Assembly (NCBI GenBank): GCA_021234155.1
Contig: JAJEKV010000028.1
Coordinates: forward strand, 5,246,451 to 5,310,450
Direction: 5' to 3'
Length of the DNA: 64,000 bases
Source: Isoetes taiwanensis
Taxonomy: Eukaryota > Streptophyta > Lycopodiopsida > Isoetales > Isoetaceae
Of this stretch, positions 35,327 through 46,849 are shown piece by piece. The notes beneath the pieces are model-generated. The model was not told the origin of the DNA. It ran no database searches and saw only the letters and a program-made list of their open reading frames with translations. The position numbers and the translations under genes were made by a program. Positions within the stretch are counted from its first letter, which is position 1. Each line of letters starts with the position of its first letter.

Positions 35327-35508
35327 CACAATATACCCCTAACTTTTTGCAAAATTCACAACATACCCTAACTTTTAGAAAATTCATGAAATGCCCCTAA
35401 CATATAGGTTTTTAGGGGCATTTTGTGAATTTTTAGGGGCATTTTGTGAATTTTTAGAAAGTTAGGGGCATTTTGTGAATTTTGCAAAAAGTTAGGGGTA
35501 TATTGTAG
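35327..35508. mobile_element. Fold-back (MITE-like) element of about 180 bp
   Basis: The left arm (ACAATATACCCCTAAC, TTTTTGCAAAATTCACAA) is the reverse complement of the right arm (ending GTTAGGGGTATATTGTAG). A GGGGCATTTTGTGAATTTT unit is repeated in the right arm. No TSD was established. Confidence 0.7.
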
Positions 35509-35654
35509 TTTTTCCCTTTAGAATATTTCATCGTAGTTATTGCTTTTATTTCTAATTTTTTCTTCTAATGGAATCATTAAATTTCCCAATGGTTCTCCAT
35601 CCACTATCATTCACCATGTGTTATCGATATCATTGTTTCAATGTTGTGAATCTT

Positions 35655-35940
35655 TTTTTGCCCCGAAGGGGCCCGAAATGTTTTTAAAATAACACGACCA
35701 TATAACAATACATAACACTAAACCATTACGTCCAACACTTAAAAATTAAATCCCCCTTCAAACCCCCTTTGGTTTGGGTGCATATTCACAGGGGGTTACT
35801 CCGGACATCGAGAGCTGTTGGATAGGCATATTCACCCTTTATTCCTTAATCTACACCGTACGTAAAGTTCCTCGTTTGTGGGGTATGCAAGTACAAAATT
35901 TGCTATACTGTATAACAAGTTTTGCAAAATACTATACATA
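35655..35940. repeat. Dispersed repeat with CCCCGAAGGGG, copy 2 with inverted end
   Basis: The first 170 bases match copy 1 in the same orientation. The remainder (from GTTGGATAGGCATATT through CTCGTTTGTGGGGTATGC) matches the end of copy 1 as reverse complement, so the 3' section is inverted. Confidence 0.65.
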
Positions 35941-36075
35941 ATAACAGGGGATTGCTTTTGTAGTTTTTTTATGCTTCTAATATGGTTATACTATGATTTT
36001 GTTGATATATTCATGTAGATGTATGAAATAGTATTTCTAGAGTGTATAGTTTCTTAACCGTTGATTATATATATG

Positions 36076-37169
36076 AAAAATAATTGTGTGGCGGTGATTT
36101 AGGTTTGTTTGCTTCATTTTAAACCATGAATTGATGTCAAAAAATATCTTTTAGGGATTATTATGCTAATTATCACAATGAATAAGTGTGTGCTTCAGTC
36201 CCGAGTCCATGGTTCTTGTGCATCCAGGTCTTCAGCTGATGCTCCTACAATTCTTTCTGATGAACAGGCATTGAAGCTATGCAGTAGAAACTTTTATAGT
36301 CATAAGGGTATTATGTTTAAAACTTTGGAAGGCAATGCTTGCCGACAATTTCATGCATGTTGCACATATAGAACAAGCAGACTATTACTTGACAATTCAA
36401 AACAACCAGATGGCCTGGGGGTGCGCTCAGAAAAAATCGTGGAAACCATATGAGTGTAAGGGAGGGGGTTATTTTTCGCGCAACCGTACCGTATAAGTAT
36501 GGGATTATGTTTTTTTTGCTTGAATTCCATACAAATTATATGAGAAATATGGTAGGGGTATATGAAAATGAGGGAAATTGATTAAGGAAAATTCCATATA
36601 AGGGTTCATTTCTCTCGACCCTATGCACGTACACGCCCTATTTCTCTTACATTAGTTGCCCCTCCCGGGCCAGATGGTATAGCTACATAGAAATTTTGGA
36701 TGTCTCGAGTGTGCCATGCAGCAAAGCTTTGCATCTCCGTGAACTATCCTCGTGAAGTATTTCTATATTAGAAAGCAAGAAACAAGATTGCGTATTAAAC
36801 GGGGGCAAATCATCGAAACGAAACAAAAGGAATATTCCTCAAAGATTCCCTTTTTTTTAACAAAAAAAGGGGGTAAAACGAGGTTAAAAAAAAAAAGATG
36901 CATGAAATTCTATTTTGACCCCCCAAATGACTAATTTTTTTGTGCAACGAAAGAATTGACTTTTTCACTTTTCTTAGCAAATAGAATGTTCTTGAAGTAT
37001 GTTTTAAGAGAGAAACTCTAATTTCAGAGGATAAAATATTTAACAAAAATTTGAAGTAAGTCTGTAACTCAGAATCGAACCGTAGTATTCTCAAAATTTG
37101 AAGATAGAATCTTCATATTCACATGCAAAATTTTACGCCTTTTCTAAGACTCGCTTATATACAAAAGTG
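36076..37169. other. No supported gene
   Basis: AT-rich. A 96-codon plus-strand frame at 36163-36453 has several Cys and His but no family I know. From 37170 rightwards the sequence belongs to the DUF7869-like repeat. Confidence 0.4.
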
Positions 37170-40100
37170 TGAGGAGTGATGAGAGGGGATCCAGACGCCA
37201 TCATATTCATTTATGCCATCCTCATCACCTTCACTTCTTTCAATCACCACCGAGGAAGTGCTTGAGTTATCTTCCTCATCACTATCAACGATGGTGAAGC
37301 ATTGCCACCACCTTCTTCATCCTTTTCTTCGAATTACAAGCTTTTTAAGCAAATTGATAGTCCTCCGCATAGACGATCGCCGATTTCAATTTAAAATCAT
37401 AGTACAATATAGTCACGCCATTAAGGTTCGGCTCATCCCTACAACCCACCTTCTTGGACTTTCTCCCTTTCCTTGGCTTCTCATTTCTAACTCATATCTA
37501 CCTTCAAAAGCATTTTTTCGAAATGTGTTTGCAAGCCAATGGATCTTGAGTTTAGTGACTAAGCCTTCCTCCTTGATCGTGTCAAGCACTTTTGCTATCC
37601 GTAAAGGTCGACCTTTGTCATCCTCCCTCGCTTGGAAGAGCAATTAGCATACCTTTGGTAATTTCTCGTGATATTAACTTGAGGCTCATTCCCGCCTTGG
37701 TCCGGGTACATGACTCGATCCTCGTCTTCTTCTACCGCAGTGCTAATGTAGCATTGCTTGGACCTGCTTGGTGCTGGGGTTGATGGAAGGTGTTAGGCCA
37801 TTGAAATGGTTCTTGCAACTGCCTTAGAGCTATGTTTTGTACAACAATTTTCTGTTTGAGAAAGAAATTACTCCACCACATCCCATCTTCTTCTAAGAAG
37901 TACTTAAAGCTCGAGGAAATTCCATTTTCAATGGCTTTTAAGGATGACACCGGGGTACTTTTCTTCCGCTTGGACTCCTTAGGATTTTTGAGAGGAAGTT
38001 GCTTAGCACGCTCTATGAAGGAAGTGTCCGAATATATTTAAGGAAGCTGCATCCCTCCGGGTGGACTCCAAATCCTTAGTTGTGGTATACTTCTTCCCCA
38101 GAAGAAGCTTTGGCCATCCCTCAAGTAGAACTTGATGTGATGTTGGAAGATGAGATCATTCAACTTGTTCACGCTTGTTCTCTCGCCCCTCAACGCTGAG
38201 AGAAAACAAACTCTCTCGAAATCAGCAGCCTTTTAAGAAGATCGATCACCGGAGTGGGAATGTAAGAATCTTCAATAATTCAACTAAAGTAGGAAGAGAA
38301 AAAGCCTTCTTTCCTCTAAGGCTATATTTAAAATCTGTGAACATTTGGTCAATCTGATCATGAGTGTGGCCTACAAGTAAGAAACCGAAGCTTCCCTTTT
38401 CTAAAGATCCCTAGCTCCACTAACATGGCACAATAAGCAAAGCACCGTAGTATTGTCAAGTTGCGTGTAAAGCACCGGTGGTAATCGCTTTTGCTCGCAC
38501 AGACCTTGTTAAGAATTGTAATTGTGAGGTTCGTCACCATGCAAGTTTGGATACGCCAAAAATACTTTGCACTTTAGACTTTCTTTGAAGACCATAGCTC
38601 CTACAAGGTGGACCTTAACAAAACATTCCTCCGCACATCTTTAGGAATGTTCAAGAAATGGGTAGAGTAGTTTTTTTATCCATTCCATCAATCACAAATG
38701 CATATATATTGCAAAGGGACGCTCAAGGGCTTTTTTTCTCGTGGCTTAGCAAGCTTTCTTCTCTCTGGCGCTTGTTGTTCACGATGTCCGGCAAGGTTCT
38801 CATGGTAATAATATCGTAGAAAAGAAATCAGTCAAAGCATTTTCTTTAAAATAAGTGAGAGATTGAGAGCATGAGCTTACTTTTCGACCTCCTGCCTTTG
38901 CAGCTGGGTTGACTCTTTAATTCTCGACACCTTGAGCAAAACGACATTCTATGTCTCCGGAATTTTCACAAGACCAAATTCACTTTTCCACGGTCCGGTG
39001 AAGTGTGAGTAAGAGATGTGTCGAGCCGAGTGCAAGTCTCTTTGTACTCATTAAAAACATCTTTTTGGTGATGTTATCGGTTAAATGATACATGTTGTTA
39101 TTAGGCAGCCTTCTCACATGTTTCTCTAAAATATTTCTCCATCCATGACACGGCCAAAGAAGGGCATGCATGGTTACAACTCTTCTTGGTGTCCACAATG
39201 ATCATCAATTGCTGGATTTTTGTCCGCCTCTCTTGTGTATTCTAGACATTCTCGTGGACCCTAAACGGTGGACAACCATAAAGCATTTCCGCAAACTTCT
39301 TTACTTGTTAATGTAGTGCACGGTAGGTGTTAAGGTCTGATCTTACATGATAGGCCAAGTAGGCATTCTGGTCAGCCAATGTCATTGAAGTGTAGTTGTC
39401 TCTAATTGCTCGTAATTTAGACATGTTAAATTTGTTGATGCAACCCAATGAGCAGCATTTACTTCTTAAAAGTCTTCTCATTTTATGCTCGGCCCATAAG
39501 GTTTCTTCTTCTTACAGGGAGCATGCTCTCAAACCATAATCCACCGCGGAATTTCTTGGTGGACCGCTAGAGAATGTGTAATCTCGCTGCATCTCGCTTG
39601 TGTCTTCATCTTCAAGAGAGTTCTACTGGGGTGACCTCCTCTACCCTTAGTGGTGTGCTTGTAGAGGAGAACAAACCACGGAAGTTGTACCCTGATAAGG
39701 CAGAGAGGTACAGTTGTTGAATGAAGGAGATGGGCCACCATATGATGTGCCAAATAATGTTGCGGCTTCTTCACAAGGAGTTCGCTCAAACATGTCTCTT
39801 AGAGCCGACCAAAATCCTCAAGAAAACCCATGTGTCACCACTTGTGTGAAGAGGAGTAGATGCCGCAAGGTCGTCTTCATTTGTAGTGAAATCGTGGTGG
39901 GAGAAGCGATGGAGAATCTCGCAGACTTCGGAACGTGCTGTACTCCTTGTTTGTGTAAGCGAAAAGGAGAAACTACAAATGGCTGAGGTAGTCCGTTTCA
40001 AAAATTTGTCGCTTCGAGCCTTTGTAGTGTCCTGGGATGGTACAAATGGTGGTGGAAGATTTCTACGCGGCAAATGTGAGGCCGTGGAAAGGAGGTGGCA

Positions 40101-40356
40101 GCCGGTTTCCTCTACCGGACTTGGAGAGGGTTGGAAAGGTGGTGGCGCCTACTAGTTACCGGGACTCCTGAGTGTCTTCAAGAAGCAAGAAAGACTTTGT
40201 CGAGGTAGAAGTTGAAGAAGCATCTCCGTCTTGTGTTCCATCCGGCAGTAGAGGTACTTGGGCAAACAAATGGTGGTGGAAGTTTGTTCACGGCTTAACC
40301 ATGTTAAACAACCGCAAAAATTGTGGACTTGTTAGTAACTCACAAGTCGGTTGGAC
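37170..40356 (-). pseudogene. DUF7869-like transposase-type gene, copy A (heavily altered)
   Basis: This copy aligns end to end with 52319-55500, including the intron, but every frame is broken by dozens of small changes. Most changes sit at sites reading CTG or CAG in the other copy (for example ATCCAGAAAGG against ATCCGTAAAGG, CACTGGTGG against CACCGGTGG, CAGTCTGG against CGGTCCGG). Sequence between these sites is nearly identical, which is not the pattern of ordinary drift. The true left boundary of the repeat is probably seen here (AAAAGTGT followed by GAGGAGTGATG). On the right it runs into a gypsy LTR at the same base as copy B. Confidence 0.8.
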
Positions 40357-40964
40357 TGTTAGTCCCATGGCCTCCCGGTTCAGACTATTCATGCATACTG
40401 ACGGACCAGTCAAGCTCAAGGATCCACGTGCACAGTGCATGGGTCAGCCATCAAAGGCTCGCCAGAAGACCAAGCAGCAGTACCACGCAGCCAAAAGCCT
40501 CAAGGCCCAGGTCAACAAGAGGCGCCGCCCGACAAGTGATGACCCGCCACCGCCTCGCGGTGTCGGGCCAGCCAAGTGATTCTAGGCATTTCAAGAGGCA
40601 CCGCCAACATTCCTCAGAATCGCCTCCTTCCGTGAGTCGGCACCAGATCAGTCCGAAAACTATATTGGGCCAGAGGCCATTGTACTATATATATGAGTAG
40701 AGCTAGCATATGATGGCTAGATGAGTTTTGAGTCTTGTCTCTTTTTTCGTCTTCTCTCAATTATGAGCTCATGTATGTTCATCATTGATATCAAGGAAGC
40801 ATATCATTTTCCTCTCATTGTTCTTTTTTTTCGCTCCGCTTTCTTCTTCTTGTTCTTTTCTTGCAAATCCCGCGTGACATAGTCCCCGTGGATTCTCCCC
40901 TGTTAGATCCAAGGGTCCTCACAGAGGGTCGTTTTGTGAGTTCCCCGAACCCGCACCCCAAACA
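40357..40964 (+). repeat. Ty3/gypsy LTR A (5' LTR of the 10.9-kb element)
   Basis: Begins TGTTAGTC and ends CCCCAAACA (TG..CA). It matches LTRs at 50636-51229 and 55501-56094. It contains a TACTATATATATGAG TATA-like stretch at about 40683, as expected for the U3 promoter. It is preceded by TGGAC. Differences from the other LTRs cluster at CAG/CTG. Confidence 0.88.
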
Positions 40965-41599
40965 CCGCCGCCATTTTCGGGATTCGCTTTTCCTTCTTCG
41001 TCGCCATGTTCCGTCCGAAACTTCACGCCGAGAAGAACTTTTCCCAGACGGCGCCTCGATTGAGCGCCATCATCGACGGAAAGCCGTTCGTGACATGTAT
41101 GGATCTGCTTATGACATTGAGGGAGGCCACATTCTGCCTAGGGCTCGGTCGGCGCCACCCACCCCTCGTGGTCATGTCTCGTCCCAAATTCTCCGCCTCA
41201 AGCGTGCAAACATTGCTCACGACCTTCGTCTCCTCATCACTATCCGAGCCCTATCCGGCTCCCACTGCTCCAACCTTACTTTCATACCCCAACATGCCTT
41301 CATCCATCACTCTTTTCCGCCATACGCCTGCCTTCACAACCATCATCTCCTACGGGTGGGCGGGGATATCCACATGTCTCTTTGCTCCTCCCCCGTGAAT
41401 TTCCCTTCCCTACCTTTCCCACCGCTCTTCGCTTACAATCTTACGGACCTCAAACCCAATGATCAGGCACCTCCGGTACCCCCACCTCAAACCACCCCTT
41501 CAAAGCAGGGTCTTTCCAAAGACCATACCCCCTCCAACTCCACCTCAATATCCTCACTATCATGTTCCGTCCAGCCCAAAGACTTTTACCTCTACCTTT

Positions 41600-42260
41600 C
41601 GCACCCTTAAGTCGACTTATCCCACCTTTGGCAACATGAAAGGCAAACCTTTAGACCAAAGTGCTCAGCCCACATGGAAGAATTTGAGGCTCGCTGTCCT
41701 CAATGGTCATGCGCAACCTCAACCGGTTCCACATCTCTTTTCCACCACATTGCGCGGGTTCCCCTCATCAATGGCTCATGTCCAACAAAAGTCACTGGAA
41801 ACAAGATTGGTCCGGAAATGAAAACCGCTTTTCTTTCACTATGGGACCACGGATGATGATCAACTTCATCTCAAGCAACTCAATGACCTTCAACAAGAGC
41901 CCACGGAGTTCCGCCTCGGATTTTGCGGATCGCCTTCACATTCTCGCCAAGAAACTCAAGGAGTACCCCACACGAGCCGATCTTGGTCCGGTTTCTCCAA
42001 GGACTTCCTCCAAATATCGACTCATGACTCAATACCGCACCAAGACTTTGGAGCAAAGCTATCGATCTTGTCAATCACTCGCCAATGTTTCCCCGTATGC
42101 GGGCTCTTCAGAGCTCCTTTCATTCCACCCGCCATGGTTCCCGTGATCGCGCTCAACCTCAACACGCCAATCCATAGCCGCTAGTCGATTCGGTGCCATA
42201 TCTACAAATATCAAGGCCACTTGGCTAATGAGTGCAACTCCACCAATGGCCCGCCATTGT
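41600..42260 (+). pseudogene. Gypsy gag (capsid and partial zinc knuckle)
   Basis: Frame pieces give the capsid phrases TLRGFPSS/HQWLMSNKSHWKQDW and HYGTTDDDQLHLKQL-like sequence; the cleaner version is at 51948-52318. Near 42190 a CHIY..GHLANECN stretch is a CCHC knuckle with the second Cys lost. The family forms the particle core. Confidence 0.75.
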
Positions 42261-43149
42261 AAACGCCGCAACATGTGCAATCATGCCACTAAGAATGCAC
42301 TCGCACTCATCCTACACCTTTCCGCAACAAGATGGTTTATCAAGTGCAAACAACACCTCAGCACCAATCGCCATATCGCCAGCCACCACCGCAGCGCAAC
42401 CCAATCAACTCTATCAGCAAACAGAGCAACAACGGGACCCAACACACGCTTCTCCTTTTGATCCTTCAAAGCTCGGTGTTATCATCACCAAGAATGGGGT
42501 CATACCACCACAAATAGTGTCCTCAACTCCCCAAGTTCAGTGCAGCTTCCCCGGCACCAATCGACCACATCACCGCCTCACGGCCACCAAACTCGATTGC
42601 TAATGGCAAACAAGGCCCGGGCCCCGTTTCTTCTGGAAGCCACCTCGCTACCAAGAATCACGCTTATCAACCAGCCTCGCCAATCAACCTCGATGGATCA
42701 ACAAGCACAGAAGAAATTTTTCAGCTCTTAATCCTCCAAATCCAGCCATCAAATTGGGTTGGTTTGGTTTCACGCTGCCGTATGCCACGCCCCTTAACCA
42801 TTATTCCTAATGGCACGCGAACCCGCCTTTGCGGTCGACGCAATTCCTCATGCGTAAGACAAAAAAGGTCCATTTTGCACCGGACTTGAGAAACTCATGC
42901 CAATGTCATGCCTAAAGTTCGCCAAAGCATTTTGAACCTCATGCAAGTCCGCCGGAAGGCGCGACGCTGGCTAATGTCCATGCCACCACGAGAGCTCAAC
43001 AACGACAAGACGCACCTTCCACGCCTCAACCTCCACGCCTCGTGACATATCCCAATATCGGGCCATGGAGGTTGACCTACTCAAAGAAGTTGGCGCCGCC
43101 TTACCACGCGACTCCTCGCACTGTGGATCCAAATTTATCCTTTTTTTCT

Positions 43150-45370
43150 CATGTGCCTCGAACTCCAAGAGGAGCTCGCCAAAATCAAAAATTCCTTTAA
43201 GCTTGGCCACAAATTGGCCAATGGCCATATCACGACCTCAAAGGCCACGCCTATTCTTCACATCAACATAGGTGATCTCGCATTCCCCTTGGAATTTGGT
43301 GTTTGGAAGGCTGGAGAAGATCCGTGTGATTATGAAATGTTGGTCGGCCAGCATCTTTTCTCCGCCAGCCAAGAGCATTCATTATCGGGCCACGGACGCT
43401 TAGTCATCACCGATGGTCACCTCAATGCCACCATGGACTTGGAAACAGCAAAATCATTTCCGGCCGACAATGCCGAACCCTCTCTCCGACATCGACTCGA
43501 GGACACCTGTAATATTTATCAAGTTCAGCTCCACCGCGAAATCGTCTCTGTCATCCTACCCCGAGTATGCCGATCCTTGGGGAGAAATGACTCTTTGATC
43601 GTGACCAGCCGTGGTCGCTTTGCTTGACCCTTACCCGCTCCTTGCAATCGAATCCAACGCGGTTGATCACTTTTCGACGCCGAACCTCCTCCCGGCAGCC
43701 TCGTAGAAGTACATGCCGCCATGAAGCAACCTCCGCTTGAGGAAACTCAAGAACCTCTCTTTTTTCACCACGCAGAGCCACGCATCCCGTTATGCTTCAA
43801 CCTCCCCGCCATATTGTCCAGACATGGAAGTTATCCCCATATTCGCACTCTCGACGTCGAGATTGTGGACGAGGCAACAATCACCGTCCGGATTGTTGCC
43901 AATCTTCCGATACCCTATCGTAATGTGGCCGCCACGCTTTTCAAAAGTTCAAACACATTTTCACCGAGCTACAGAGATCTTCTGGGATCAACAAAACCTT
44001 GGGGAACTCACCATTCCTACCAAGTCCGATGCACGCCAGCCTAGCAACGACAAGCATCGCCAACCCCACTACCGCGGATCGCTGGCCAAGGCGTAAATTG
44101 ACAAACTCCTTGCGCAGTTTGATCTATGAGGTCAAACATTCTCGAGTGGGTGAGCCCCATCGCCATTGCACTCAAACACAATGGTAAGATCCGCTGCTTG
44201 TGGGACTACCGAAAACTCAATCAGCCACGGAGCGCGATCATTTTCCCCTTCCCTTCACGCACTGTGTTCGAAGAGGTTGCCGACATGAGATGTACTCCTT
44301 CATCGATGGTTTTTCGCTACAATCGATCTCAATCAAAGAATCTGATCAACTCAAGACTACCTTCACCACCCCGCGGGGCACTTTTTGCCTACAAGGTGGT
44401 TCCTTTTGGATTATCAAACTCTCCATCCACGCTTTCAACGTATCATGCTCTCGCCATGATTTTATGAAGGAAAATCCCTTCTTGCAAATTTTTCAAGATG
44501 ACTTCTCGCCTACAGCCCATGGTCTGACCATTTGATAAATTGGAACTTGTCTTTTCGTGAATGTGATGAGTCCCAAGATTAGTCTCAATCCCCGAGAAAT
44601 GCACCTTTTAAGGCCACTTCGTGTGTTCTCATAGGGGACATGTGGTCAAGAAAGGTGTATCACCACCTGGATCCCGCCAAAATCACCGTGGTGCTCAAGG
44701 CTCAAGCACCACCCAATATAAAGGAAACACGCTTTTTCTTGGGTAAGGTCAATTATTACTCCACCTTCATTCCCTGACTCGCAGCCCATTGCAGATCCCA
44801 TTCATAAACTCACGGGTGATGAATCCACCGGGCTTGAATTCCTGTGCGGATGTCGCTTCCAACAACTTGAAGCTCTTGCTTACTCAGTGCCCCGGTTCTT
44901 GTTCCTCCTCAATGGGATAAGCCCTTTTCATGTCCATGTCGATGTCTCTACCTTTGCTATTGAGCCGTTTTTCTCAAGAATATGATGCGCATTAATCGAC
45001 AAACCAAAACCGCTACGCCAAAACTCAATTACGGAACGCAACTACTCGCCACGAGAAAGGAAGCCTTGGGTTTAATTTTTCAAGGGCCAACGCCTCATCA
45101 CTATCTTTTGGGCAGTCAAATCAAATTCTTTTGTTGACCACCGTGCACTTTTTACTTGATCAACAAATCCACGCCCACACGCCGCATTGCTCGTTGGGTC
45201 CTCCTTCGCAAGAATTTGCACCTTTTGAAATTGTTCACAAGGCCGGCAAATCTCATGTTGTCCCGGATTATCTTTCACGATCCACACCGATGATCCTCCC
45301 ACGGAGTCTCGTGACGCCTTTCCCCGACGCTTCCACTTTTTTTCACGGCAACACCTCATTGGTTTCATGA
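43150..45370 (+). pseudogene. Gypsy protease end, reverse transcriptase and RNase H
   Basis: A protease-like tail (CDYEMLVGQHLFSA) lies near 43330. RT starts near 44150 with HNGKIRCLWDYRKLNQ, then the QLKTTFTTPRGTF phrase and PFGLSNSPST in another frame. The YxDD box region is disrupted near 44500 (QDDFSP). The RNase H end near 45140-45290 shows FEIVHKAGKSHVVPDYLSR. At least six frame changes occur in 2 kb, so it is non-functional as written. The order and phrases are clearly Ty3/gypsy pol. Confidence 0.8.
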
Positions 45371-45479
45371 TTTTCAGCAGTATCTCCTCACAGCGCTTCC
45401 ACCGAGGACGCCACGCCTTCCAAATAAAGCGACAATCCCGCCGACATCAATTTCTCCGAGGTCCGCGGACTACACCATG

Positions 45480-46560
45480 GTTGCGTGCCATCTTTACAAA
45501 AAGGGTAAGGATACCATCCTTCGACGCCGCGGTCCTCCCTCATGAGGTCCCATATATTGTTCGAGAAGCCCATGAAGGGCTCCGAGGTGGTCATTTTCAT
45601 GGAGACACCACGGCACGCAAAAATCCTTCTTCTTGGTTATTTTTGGCCCACGCTTCTTCAAAGACGCCACGCCCACGCCAAGACGCGTGATGCTTGCCGG
45701 TGGGACGCTCCACGCCTGCGGACGCTTCTTCCTTTGACGCCGGGTTGCCACGCCACTTCCCTTCAAAGAAATGGGGAATGGATTTTGTGGGACCCATCGA
45801 TCCTCTCCCCTAAAGCACACCCGCGTCCACTACATTCGTTCTCACCGACTACGCTACCAAATGGGCGAAGCTTGCGCGACTTCCGCATAACATCAGCGGG
45901 CAGCACAACCAAAGTCATCTATCAACAAATCATCACGCGATTCGCTGCCCCCACGGGAGTCGGGTCGTCGTGGTGTCCATTTTATCAATCACACCATCAA
46001 GGAGCCGACGGATTATCTCCCCGATACATCATCACAAGAGCACACCTTACTATCCTCAAGGGAATGGTTTGGCTGAAAGCACCAACAAAACTTTGGTCAC
46101 AATTTCAAGAAAATTTGTGACGCTTCTCGACCGACCGGCAAAACAAGCTTCCTATCGTTTTTTGGGCTTACAATACTTGTTTCAAAATAGCTACAGTGTC
46201 ACACCCCTTTCAAATTGGTTTATGGTCAAGAAGCTCATGCCGCTTTGAATACATACTTCCAACACTCCGCTTTTCAATCAAGCACGCCCATAATCCGCCG
46301 GCCGCACTCAAAGAAAGGGTCTATCAATTGGAAATGCTTGGATGAACTTCGAAGGGATGCTTATATTCGTGTTCTTCATGGACAACGGTTGCAAAAATCT
46401 CTACATGACAAACGATGAAGACAAAAACATTCAAAGAAGGAGATTTGGTTCTTCTTTATGACTCTCTGCATAAAAAATTTTCCTGTAAACTAAAGTTTCG
46501 ATGGTTTGGCCCTTATCAAATTGCCCAAGTGGTTAAACCCAAATGTTTCCAATGGGTGAA
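45480..46560 (+). pseudogene. Gypsy integrase
   Basis: The H2C2 zinc-binding region (REAHEGLRGGHFHGDTTARK, then GYFWPTLLQ) is followed by an RNase-H-fold core with YYPQGNGLAESTNKTL containing the catalytic Glu, and by a C-terminal basic domain (KEGDLVLLYDSLHKKF, RWFGPYQIAQVV). The frame changes several times. Position directly after RNase H is as expected for gypsy. Confidence 0.82.
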
Positions 46561-46849
46561 TTAGATGGAACCCATTACCTACACCGGTTAATGGCTTTCG
46601 CCAAAACATTTCATACAAACGTAAAGTGCACATCCATCAAACGCATGCCGCTCCGCATTAACACGACACAAATGATAGTGACTAAACCAAATGCATATTT
46701 ATATTATAGGTGGAAATTTTTTACAAAATGTGGGCGCAAAATTTATATTTCCGCTTATGGGCACCGCCTATATATACAAAAACGGGCTCAGAGCCCTATC
46801 TACTAAGTCCTAAGAAGAAAACCCTCTACTCCGGGTTTTGGAGCAGAGG

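Noticed and set aside
36163-36453. Small Cys/His-rich gene
   Set aside because: No family resemblance, no promoter or neighbouring context, and AT-rich repeat surroundings. Kept only as an open stretch.
40861-41610. Novel 249-residue protein gene
   Set aside because: It lies across the LTR A end and gypsy leader, and the frame is open only by chance in C-rich sequence. It is not conserved in the sister copy after LTR B.
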